A stretch of DNA of 12,870 bases, from NCBI GenBank assembly GCA_002383665.1, contig DFZI01000038.1, forward strand, positions 1 to 12,870. Direction: 5' to 3'. Made by a program: the position numbers and the translations under genes. How positions within the stretch are numbered: position 1 is the first letter of the stretch; each line of letters begins with the position of its first letter. Shown piece by piece: positions 6,857 to 12,789 of this stretch. The DNA comes from Dehalococcoidia bacterium UBA4060 (GTDB lineage Bacteria; Chloroflexota; Dehalococcoidia; GIF9; UBA5629). Under the pieces are notes generated by a model. It saw nothing but the letters and a program-made list of their open reading frames with translations. It was not told where the DNA came from and ran no database searches.

Positions 6857-8062
6857 TTAATCTTCAATGGTTAAAAGGTGTTCCATTTTTTCCTTTTTCG
6901 TTTTCAGATAGGCTTTATTATAAATAGTTGGCTTTGCCATCAAACGAATGCTCTCCACAACTTCCAGTCCATAACTCTCAAGGCCGATAATCTTCTTGGG
7001 ATTATTGGTAAGCAATCTGATCCTGTGCAATCCGAGATCAGCCAGAATCTGTGCACCGATGCCATAGTCTCTCAAGTCAGCCCCGAATCCGAGAGCAAGA
7101 TTAGCTTCAACAGTATCCATGCCCTGATCCTGCAATTCATAGGCCTTTAATTTATTATGTAAACCTATACCTCTCCCTTCCTGTCTCATATATACAAAAA
7201 CACCGCGCCCTTCCTTGGCAATCATCTTCAGGGCCATCTGTACCTGTTCACCGCAGTCACAGCGAAGACTCCCCAGCACATCTCCTGTCACACATTCACT
7301 ATGCATACGCACAAGAACCGGCTCTCCATTAGCAACATCACCCATAACAAGTGCCACATGTTCGTCAGGGTCAACAGTGCTTTTATAGGCCATAATTGTG
7401 AATTCACCGTACTTTGTGGGAAATTTCGCCTCAGCAACCCTTTGCACCAGTCTTTCATATTTTCTGCGATAAGTAATCAGATCAGCTATGCTGGCTATCT
7501 TAATATTAAGCCTCGCAGCTAATTTTTCCAGATCGGGCATTCTTGCCATGGTGCCATTTTCATTCAGAATTTCACAAATAACGCCTGCCGGGTACAAACC
7601 AGCAAGTTTTGCCAAATCTACAATAGCCTCAGTATGACCTGCTCGCACCAGAACCCCTCCGTCTCTGGCACGTAATGGAAAGATGTGCCCAGGACGTGCA
7701 ATATCTTCGGGCTTTGTTTTAGGATCAATAACAGCCTTAACTGTAGCAGCACGATCGAACGCGGAAATGCCGCTTGTAGTGGAATTTTTTGCCTCGATAG
7801 AAACGGTAAATGCCGTAGTGAACTTGGATGTATTATCCTGCACCATAGGAGGTATCCGGAGATCTTCAAGGCGTTTGCCGATGATGGGCAGGCAGACCAA
7901 TCCTCGTGCATTAGTGATCATAAAATTGATAGCATCGGGCGTTACTTTCTCTGCAGCTATGGCAAGATCACCCTCATTTTCACGCTTTTCATCATCGACA
8001 ATAATGATGAATCTCCCCTCTCTGATTTCTTCAATAACTTCCGGTATAGGTGATAAAGACAT
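6857..8062 (-). CDS. ribBA: Bifunctional 3,4-dihydroxy-2-butanone-4-phosphate synthase / GTP cyclohydrolase II
   Basis: A 401-residue fusion that makes both precursors of riboflavin. Residues 1 to about 200 form the butanone phosphate synthase: acidic loop 'DDEKRENEGD' (23-32), 'DNTSKFTTAFTVSIEA' (76-91), TTSGISAFDRA (95-105) and RPGHIFPLRARDGGVLVRAGHTEA (in 123-146), which bind ribulose 5-phosphate and metal. Residues from about 201 form GTP cyclohydrolase II: Cys257, Cys268 and Cys270 (in SECVTGDVLGSLRCDC) are the zinc ligands, RQEGRGIGL (293-301) holds the catalytic region, and LRDYGIGAQIL (330-340) is conserved. Both active sites look intact. AGGAG precedes the start, overlapping the ribE stop region by design: only six bases separate ribE from this gene. 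A short basic C-terminal tail (KTKKEKMEH) is ordinary for the family. Confidence 0.97.
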   Translation of the reverse strand: MSLSPIPEVIEEIREGRFIIIVDDEKRENEGDLAIAAEKVTPDAINFMITNARGLVCLPIIGKRLEDLRIPPMVQDNTSKFTTAFTVSIEAKNSTTSGISAFDRAATVKAVIDPKTKPEDIARPGHIFPLRARDGGVLVRAGHTEAIVDLAKLAGLYPAGVICEILNENGTMARMPDLEKLAARLNIKIASIADLITYRRKYERLVQRVAEAKFPTKYGEFTIMAYKSTVDPDEHVALVMGDVANGEPVLVRMHSECVTGDVLGSLRCDCGEQVQMALKMIAKEGRGVFVYMRQEGRGIGLHNKLKAYELQDQGMDTVEANLALGFGADLRDYGIGAQILADLGLHRIRLLTNNPKKIIGLESYGLEVVESIRLMAKPTIYNKAYLKTKKEKMEHLLTIED

Positions 8063-8068
8063 TGCTCC

Positions 8069-8701
8069 TTACCTCTCTTTCAAATAGTCATATTGATCAA
8101 GCAGGCTGATCAATCTGCTCTCTCTATAGGGATGATAAAATTTCTCCATATATTTGGCAATTATGTCTACTTCCAGGTTTATAAAATTGCCATGACGAGC
8201 TTTACCAAGGTTGGTCGACTGCATGGTAAATCCCACCAGGGATACAGCAAACTGCGAACCGCTGCACTCTATAATGGTGAGGCTGACCCCATTTACAGCG
8301 ATATATCCTTTCTTTACGAGGTATCTGGCAATTTCTTCCGATACACCGACATTCAAAATGATGCCTTCCCCGTCGTTTTCCACCGATTTAATTTTCCCCA
8401 TCCCATCTACATGTCCTTGTACAAAGTGCCCGCCAAACCTGCCCGTGACTGGCAGAGCCCTCTCCAGATTAACAATATCGCCGGCACGTACAGACCCCAG
8501 ATTGGTGAGCCTTTTAGTCTCGGGCATAATCTCCACGGTAAAATGCTCCCTGGATAGGTCAATAACCGTTAAGCAAGAACCGTTGACAGCAATGCTATCC
8601 CCGATCCTGGTTCCCTCAAGCACAACTTTACCCTGAACCGTTAAGCTATTATTGCCGACAGTTGTTATGGCACCTGTTTCCTCCACTATACCTGTAAACA
8701 T
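8069..8701 (-). CDS. ribE: Riboflavin synthase alpha subunit
   Basis: A 210-residue enzyme that dismutates two molecules of dimethylribityllumazine into riboflavin and the pyrimidine that RibH reuses. It shows the two lumazine-binding repeats of the family. Repeat one begins at the diagnostic MFTGIVEETG (1-10) and contains 'VNGSCLTVIDL' (39-49). Repeat two begins near 'GGHFVQGHVDGMGKI' (90-104) and contains 'AVNGVSLTIIECSG' (135-148). The end INLEVDIIAKYMEKF is the trimerisation helix. In repeat two 'SLVGFTMQSTNLG' replaces the common SLIPHT..TTLG. There is a further tail of about 20 residues after the usual end. It starts four bases after the ribD stop and has only a weak ribosome site, so translation is probably coupled. 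Confidence 0.96.
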   Translation of the reverse strand: MFTGIVEETGAITTVGNNSLTVQGKVVLEGTRIGDSIAVNGSCLTVIDLSREHFTVEIMPETKRLTNLGSVRAGDIVNLERALPVTGRFGGHFVQGHVDGMGKIKSVENDGEGIILNVGVSEEIARYLVKKGYIAVNGVSLTIIECSGSQFAVSLVGFTMQSTNLGKARHGNFINLEVDIIAKYMEKFYHPYRESRLISLLDQYDYLKER

Positions 8702-8705
8702 ACTG

Positions 8706-9815
8706 CTACTTTGTAATATACCCGCTCACAAACAGCTCGCTCTCAAATTTTTCTACTTTTACATCCCTTATATGGAATGCGTCCTGTACCTTGCTGACAC
8801 CAAGCCCACCAACAACAGTCTTGGCATTTTCACCGCCGATTATTATGGGCGCAATAAAGGCCAGAACTTTGTCAACGAGCCTGCTATCAAAGAAGCTGCC
8901 CAGCAACCTGCTTCCACCTTCCACCATAACGGTGGTAACCTGTTTCATCCCGAGTATCTTCAGCAACTCGTTGAGGTCAATAAATTCATCCTGAGATTTT
9001 ACAATAACATACTCGGTGCCTTCACGCTTGATTTGCAGCTTCTCGCGATTAGAAGGTTGATCAGAAACAGCAACAAGCGTTTTACCCGGTTCAGAAAAAA
9101 CCCTGGCAGTTGTCGGTACCTTTCCCTGTCCGTCAACTATTACCCTGAGCGGCTGTAATTTTGATCTTCCTCCCCTCCCACTATATCCTCTGGCGGTCAG
9201 CAGCGGATCATCTACCAGTATCGTATTGGCACCCACCATAATCGCATCAGCGATATGTCTTTGCCCGTGAGCATAATTACGTGCTTCCTCACTGGTTATC
9301 CATTTGGAATCACCGCTACGGGTTGCAATTTTCCCGTCCAGGCTCATGGCAAACTTCGCAATAACAAAGGGAATCCCCTCTGTAATATATTTGAAATATC
9401 CTTCGTTGATCTCGTGTGCTCTTTGTTCGTATTCGCCCACATATGTTTTAATTGATGCAGCTTCAAGAGTACTGATACCTTTGCCATTGACCAGGGAATT
9501 AGGATCCCTGACAGCTACATGCACTTCAGATATGCCAGCATTTATAATTGCTTCAGTGCAGGGTCCTGTTTTACCATGATGACAGCAGGGTTCCAGTGTA
9601 ACATACATGGTGGAGCCGCGTGCCATCTCACCGGCCTGGTTCAGAGCCATAATCTCTGCATGTTCCAGACCTGGCTGTTGAGTGTGTCCTAAACCCACTA
9701 CTATGCCATCCCTGACAATCACAGCCCCTACCGACGGATTTGGACTTGTATAACCCAAAGCCAACTCCGCAAGTGAAAGGGCATAAGCCATATAATCAAG
9801 AGGCAGGTTTAACAT
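8706..9815 (-). CDS. ribD: Bifunctional diaminohydroxyphosphoribosylaminopyrimidine deaminase / 5-amino-6-(5-phosphoribosylamino)uracil reductase
   Basis: A 369-residue enzyme doing steps two and three of riboflavin synthesis. The N-terminal cytidine-deaminase-like domain (about 1-145) has 'TSPNPSVGAVIV' (23-34), HAE (52-54) and EPCCHHGKTGPC (75-86), which provide zinc ligands His52, Cys77 and Cys86 and general acid/base Glu54. The NADPH-dependent reductase domain (about 148-369) has 'AKFAMSLDGKIATRSGDSKW' (153-172), 'DAIMVGANTILVDDPLLTAR' (190-209), VEGGSRLLGSF (298-308) and IAPIIIGG (321-328). Both halves look active. First gene of the operon. No Shine-Dalgarno sequence is seen before ATG 9815, but the protein begins exactly where homologues do, so the start is kept; Met9 (9791) is the alternative. 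A 177-bp insertion element ends 150 bases upstream. Confidence 0.96.
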   Translation of the reverse strand: MLNLPLDYMAYALSLAELALGYTSPNPSVGAVIVRDGIVVGLGHTQQPGLEHAEIMALNQAGEMARGSTMYVTLEPCCHHGKTGPCTEAIINAGISEVHVAVRDPNSLVNGKGISTLEAASIKTYVGEYEQRAHEINEGYFKYITEGIPFVIAKFAMSLDGKIATRSGDSKWITSEEARNYAHGQRHIADAIMVGANTILVDDPLLTARGYSGRGGRSKLQPLRVIVDGQGKVPTTARVFSEPGKTLVAVSDQPSNREKLQIKREGTEYVIVKSQDEFIDLNELLKILGMKQVTTVMVEGGSRLLGSFFDSRLVDKVLAFIAPIIIGGENAKTVVGGLGVSKVQDAFHIRDVKVEKFESELFVSGYITK

Positions 9816-9965
9816 ATTGTTTTATCAAAATTATTTTGTGTCAATAGCACATTAACAGCAACAGCCAATCACATGGCTAAAATACAAGCATAATTAGCCG
9901 GAATTGATCACCTATTAGCCAATTTTAGCATCCTGCCGTCTTATTTAGCAAAACAGCGATCTTGT
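9816..9965 (-). promoter_or_regulatory. Leader/promoter region of the rib operon with TTAGC array
   Basis: On the minus strand TTGCTA (9951-9946) and TAAAAT (9927-9922) lie 18 bases apart and form the best promoter candidate, with a leader of about 100 bases. A second candidate is TTGACA (9844-9839) with AACAAT (9821-9816) next to the start codon. On the plus strand TTAGC occurs at 9894, 9915, 9925 and 9945, steps of 21, 10 and 20 bases, and GGCTAA stands inverted at 9875-9880. Two copies overlap the first promoter. The FMN riboswitch consensus is not seen. Confidence 0.45.
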
Positions 9966-10053
9966 CAGGCTGTCTAAAAACCCTCTCTGCCGGAGGCTGC
10001 GGAAGCAGCAACCCCTGGCACTGGCTGTATTCCCTGAATATCTTCATTCGCAT
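9925..10053 (-). pseudogene. Transposase N-terminal remnant, chimeric 42-codon frame
   Basis: Inside the 177-bp element, GGAGGT stands five bases before an ATG at 10053. The frame reads about 26 residues that resemble the start of IS1182-family transposases, with 'FREYSQCQGLLLPQPPAE' against the family pattern F-[RK]-E-Y-x-Q-x-Q-x-x-L-L-P-P. It then crosses the element end at 9966 and finishes at a TAA (9927-9925) in host sequence. The catalytic domain is absent, so it cannot transpose on its own. An 11-base inverted repeat (9986-9996 with 10057-10067) covers its ribosome site, so translation may be blocked. It is most likely a deletion remnant rather than a gene. Confidence 0.6.
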
Positions 10054-10142
10054 TTACCTCCGGCAGAAGCATCCTCTACGCACATTTTACCCCGTCTACC
10101 TTATCAACATCTACTTCTCCCCCGGACTTTTGGGACAGCCTG
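9966..10142 (-). mobile_element. 177-bp non-autonomous insertion element (MITE-like, IS1182-like ancestry)
   Basis: The ends are CAGGCTGTC (9966-9974) and GACAGCCTG (10134-10142), a perfect 9-base terminal inverted repeat extended by AAAA/TTTT after two mismatches. TTGT directly precedes (9962-9965) and follows (10143-10146), fitting a 4-base target duplication. Inside are an 11-base inverted repeat (9986-9996 and 10057-10067), a small GCTGC/GCAGC hairpin (9996-10009) and the start of a transposase gene on the minus strand. A second copy starts at 12790 in the opposite orientation and matches this one at 79 of 81 positions. The element must be mobilised in trans by a related transposase. Confidence 0.85.
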
Positions 10143-10179
10143 TTGTAATATATTATGTTGCGGCGGTAGATTATCCCAC

Positions 10180-10962
10180 TTAATTTAGCTCGTAAACGAT
10201 TTGAACCGTGGCCTCGAATTCTAACTCCCCGCCACTTATGGAAGTAGTAGGTGCAGCAACTACTTCATTATAAGATGATTTCAGCATGTATGCATTTCGT
10301 ACAACAGGTATATTACCGGTGCTTTCATCGATATAGATTACCTTGCCCAGTTTTACTCCTGATGCGTTGGCCATCTGTTTGGCTTTATCGGTAGCAGCCT
10401 GAATGGCTTTTTCACGGGCGGTCTGGTAATAAGGAGCAGGATTATCGACAGAGAAACTTATTCCATTAACACGCACCAGATCACCGCCAGCAGCAACAAC
10501 ACTATCTATTATGGCACCGGCCTTCGCTATCTCATGCAGTTTGGCATCCACCATATTTGTCACTTTGTATCCTAATACTATTATCTTATTTTGTTTGTCA
10601 TTCCATTGCGTCATCTGCTGAATGTTATACTGCCTTGTCTGGATGTCTTTTTCAGCGATGCCCTTGCTTTTTAATACCTGCATGACCTTGTCCATAGCAT
10701 CGGCAGCAAACCTTTGTGCCTCGGCGACAGTCGGCTGTTCAGATTCAACGCCCAGCGATAAGACCACAATATCAGGTGCTGCGTAGCTTTTACCACTGCC
10801 ATTGACCCACAGTCCGAGGGCTTGCTGACTGACAATCACTCCACCTGCACTGGCGGCAGTCACAGGCATGCCCGCATAAGCAACAGGCGCTGGAGCACAG
10901 GCCCCCGCAGCCGACACTACGAGCAACAGCGCAATAGTGATCACAATAATCTTTGGTTTCAT
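10180..10962 (-). CDS. SIMPL-domain (DUF541) exported protein
   Basis: A 260-residue protein of the SIMPL/DUF541 family, whose members are periplasmic or surface proteins of unclear biochemical role. It starts with a signal segment (KPK, then hydrophobic residues 5-20) followed by Cys22 in AAGAC. This could be a weak lipobox, but the -3 position is Ala rather than Leu, so lipoprotein or cleaved export are both possible. The family core begins at 'LWVNGSGKSYAAPDIVVLSLGV' (about 51-72; pattern V-x-G-x-G-x-x-x-x-x-P-D) and includes TRQYNIQ (109-115), GYKVTNMV (131-138), the 'AREKAIQAATDKAKQMA' helix (182-198) and a final beta strand. ATG 10962 follows TTGGAGGAAATT; the frame upstream from TTG 10974 overlaps that ribosome site. 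Divergent from lepB. Confidence 0.9.
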   Translation of the reverse strand: MKPKIIVITIALLLVVSAAGACAPAPVAYAGMPVTAASAGGVIVSQQALGLWVNGSGKSYAAPDIVVLSLGVESEQPTVAEAQRFAADAMDKVMQVLKSKGIAEKDIQTRQYNIQQMTQWNDKQNKIIVLGYKVTNMVDAKLHEIAKAGAIIDSVVAAGGDLVRVNGISFSVDNPAPYYQTAREKAIQAATDKAKQMANASGVKLGKVIYIDESTGNIPVVRNAYMLKSSYNEVVAAPTTSISGGELEFEATVQIVYELN

Positions 10963-11065
10963 AATTTCCTCCAATTTATTTACTGGGGATATATTCAGGG
11001 TGATTTACCCGTGTTTATAATCTACTCAAATTTCTATATATAAAGCTGAGAAATGTTGCATACAG

Positions 11066-11095
11066 TTAGCACAAACATAGCTTATAGCATATAAT
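11066..11095 (+). promoter_or_regulatory. Candidate lepB promoter abutting the start codon
   Basis: A perfect TATAAT (11090-11095) ends one base before ATG 11097; TTAGCA (11066-11071) is 18 bases upstream. If this is the promoter, transcription would begin a few bases inside the annotated frame, which would favour the in-frame TTG at 11124 as start or a different -10 (TTATAG, 11082-11087) with a leaderless ATG. Confidence 0.4.
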
Positions 11096-11096
11096 A

Positions 11097-11747
11097 ATGC
11101 AAATCAATTGTCCGAGACACATTTTGAGAATTATACGAGAATTCTTTACTACCCTCCTGATAGCTATCGTTATCTTCCTGGGACTCCAGCTATCCATAAA
11201 AAGCTTCGAGGTATTCAATGTATCGATGCTTCCCACTTACAGGGAAGGTGACCTTATCATTGTTAATAAACTTGCATATGCTTTCGGTAATACGCCTTCC
11301 AGACAGGATGAAATAGTTTTTTATGCACCGGGGAATGGCGTAAAGCCATCATTTGATCTTTTTTTTACACAACATCCTTCGTGCTTTATCAAGAGGGTCA
11401 TAGGATTACCCGGAGATACAGTTGAAATACGCAACAGGCAGGTTTATGTCAACGGAGTAGCTCTGAGAGAACCCTATCTAAATGAGGCCCCAAACTACAT
11501 AATGCCTGCCAGGCAAATACCTTCAGGCCAATATTTTGTGCTGGGAGATAACCGTAATCACAGTAACGATTCACATACAGGATGGCTGGTGCCATTCGAC
11601 AATATCATTGGTAAAGTGTGGTTTCGCTACTGGCCGGCAGAGTATCCTGATATCCGTTATATCATGGTGCCGGTTTTCATTCTAATCGTAGCTGCGCTGG
11701 TAGTCGTTATGTTTATAGATATAGCGAAAAACAAAGCTAAGGGCTGA
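11097..11747 (+). CDS. lepB: Signal peptidase I
   Basis: A 216-residue membrane serine protease that removes signal peptides from exported proteins. An N-terminal helix (about 15-34) leads into the catalytic domain. Ser43 in 'VSMLPTYREGDLIIV' (42-56) is the nucleophile of box B, Lys99 in FIKRVIGLPGDTVEI (97-111) is the general base of box D, and LGDNRNHSNDSHTGW (149-163) is box E, with His where Arg is usual in GDNRxxSxDSRxxG. A second hydrophobic helix near the C-terminus (about 187-209) followed by KNKAKG is less common in bacterial enzymes. No ribosome site precedes ATG 11097; TTG 11124 would give a 207-residue protein that still keeps the first helix. Divergent from the SIMPL gene; its last 11 bases overlap the convergent zinc-ribbon gene. 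Confidence 0.93.
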   Translation: MQINCPRHILRIIREFFTTLLIAIVIFLGLQLSIKSFEVFNVSMLPTYREGDLIIVNKLAYAFGNTPSRQDEIVFYAPGNGVKPSFDLFFTQHPSCFIKRVIGLPGDTVEIRNRQVYVNGVALREPYLNEAPNYIMPARQIPSGQYFVLGDNRNHSNDSHTGWLVPFDNIIGKVWFRYWPAEYPDIRYIMVPVFILIVAALVVVMFIDIAKNKAKG

Positions 11748-12711
11748 TTATTTTTACGGAGATCGTGTATTCCGGATCGGTGCCATTAGGAACTGACGCT
11801 ACAAACTTATGCGTATCTCCGACACCCATAATCTCCGGCGAAGGATCCAATTCTGCCTGAACTTCACTGATACCAGCTTTCCCTGGAATCTTAATATTGA
11901 CCAGGACCTGAATGTCCTTAATTTTTACCGGAAAATCTCCAGTATTAACTATCTGGCCCCGTATACGCGTGCGCGTGCCTGATGGTTGCTCCTCAATCGT
12001 CATGTTATGTGATAGCACGTCAATTTTAGCTACACCGGCTTCCTGGCCGATCCTAAACGACGCTTCCTCAGATATTGACTCGTTATTAAATTTATCAGCC
12101 GAGATCACTCTATAATAATAGGTAGAATCCATTTTAAGGCCGATCAGTTGCTCAGAATGTTGCAGAACTAAGGCTTCTTTTTTACTGGTTACATTGGTAT
12201 TCCCTTCCCTGATATGCCATGTCACCTGTGTTGTAGCCTCTTCATTGGTAAGCCAGGAAATCTCTACCGCGTTCTCAGAGATTTTGCGGACATTGATATT
12301 GCTGATCACAGGAGGCTGCGTATCCGGTGTAATATAATTTTTCTCGCCGTTAACAGAATTATTATCAGCGATCAGTGTTTGTGCAGGTTTTTCATATAAT
12401 CTGAGTGACATGAATATGCCCGCAGCGCCAATACATAATACCAATACCACGCCAATCAGCGGTGCTATCCATGCATCTGTGCCCTTTTGTTTTGATTTCT
12501 TTTCTTCCCGGCCGGCTGTAGCAGGCCGATTATCTGGATTAATGCCCCAGACCAACAAGTTACCGCAGTGATGGCACATCGTGTCACCGTCATCCACAGG
12601 ATAGTGGCAATTTGGACATGCATATTGAAACTGCATTCCACATTTCCTGCAGACTTTATCACCTATGCGATTCTGCATCCCACATTTGCTACATTGAAAA
12701 TTATTCTGCAT
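11737..12711 (-). CDS. Zinc-ribbon membrane protein with fibronectin-III-like domain
   Basis: A 324-residue protein not assigned to a named function. Two tandem zinc ribbons occupy the N-terminus: Cys7/Cys10 with Cys21/Cys24, and Cys32/Cys35 with Cys46/Cys49. After a charged linker (about 60-79) comes one membrane helix (about 81-103). Residues about 131-222 look like a fibronectin type III fold, with 'PPVISNINV', 'AVEISWLTNEEATTQVTW' and the characteristic 'LKMDSTYYYRVISAD' strands. The last part (about 227-324) resembles an FxLYD-type or NEW3-like beta domain, with 'GQIVNTGDFPVKIKDI'. The ribbons would be cytoplasmic and the beta domains outside. ATG 12711 is chosen for GGAG just upstream; the longer frame from 12753 would cover the promoter. 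No signal of transfer. Confidence 0.82.
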   Translation of the reverse strand: MQNNFQCSKCGMQNRIGDKVCRKCGMQFQYACPNCHYPVDDGDTMCHHCGNLLVWGINPDNRPATAGREEKKSKQKGTDAWIAPLIGVVLVLCIGAAGIFMSLRLYEKPAQTLIADNNSVNGEKNYITPDTQPPVISNINVRKISENAVEISWLTNEEATTQVTWHIREGNTNVTSKKEALVLQHSEQLIGLKMDSTYYYRVISADKFNNESISEEASFRIGQEAGVAKIDVLSHNMTIEEQPSGTRTRIRGQIVNTGDFPVKIKDIQVLVNIKIPGKAGISEVQAELDPSPEIMGVGDTHKFVASVPNGTDPEYTISVKIISP

Positions 12712-12723
12712 TTTCTCCAGCCC

Positions 12724-12753
12724 ATTATAGGGCCATGTATAGGAAAACCTCAA
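12724..12753 (-). promoter_or_regulatory. Candidate promoter of the zinc-ribbon gene
   Basis: On the minus strand TTGAGG (12753-12748) and TATAAT (12729-12724) are separated by 18 bases. The predicted start near 12717 leaves a leader of only about six bases, cutting into the GGAG ribosome site (12718-12715). It fixes the start codon at 12711 rather than 12753. Confidence 0.55.
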
Positions 12754-12789
12754 TAGCGGTTATTCGATCACCCTGAAAATATACTTATA

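Noticed and set aside
8093..8557. 154-codon plus-strand frame opposite ribE
   Set aside because: Antisense shadow of the conserved riboflavin synthase, no ribosome site, no domain.
9816..9965. FMN riboswitch in front of ribD
   Set aside because: Only a weak resemblance (GGCAGGATG) to one RFN block; the other conserved blocks and the multi-helix layout are missing.
9962..10183. 73-codon plus-strand frame across the insertion element
   Set aside because: It reads through both terminal repeats and the antisense of the transposase remnant, has no ribosome site and no recognisable domain.
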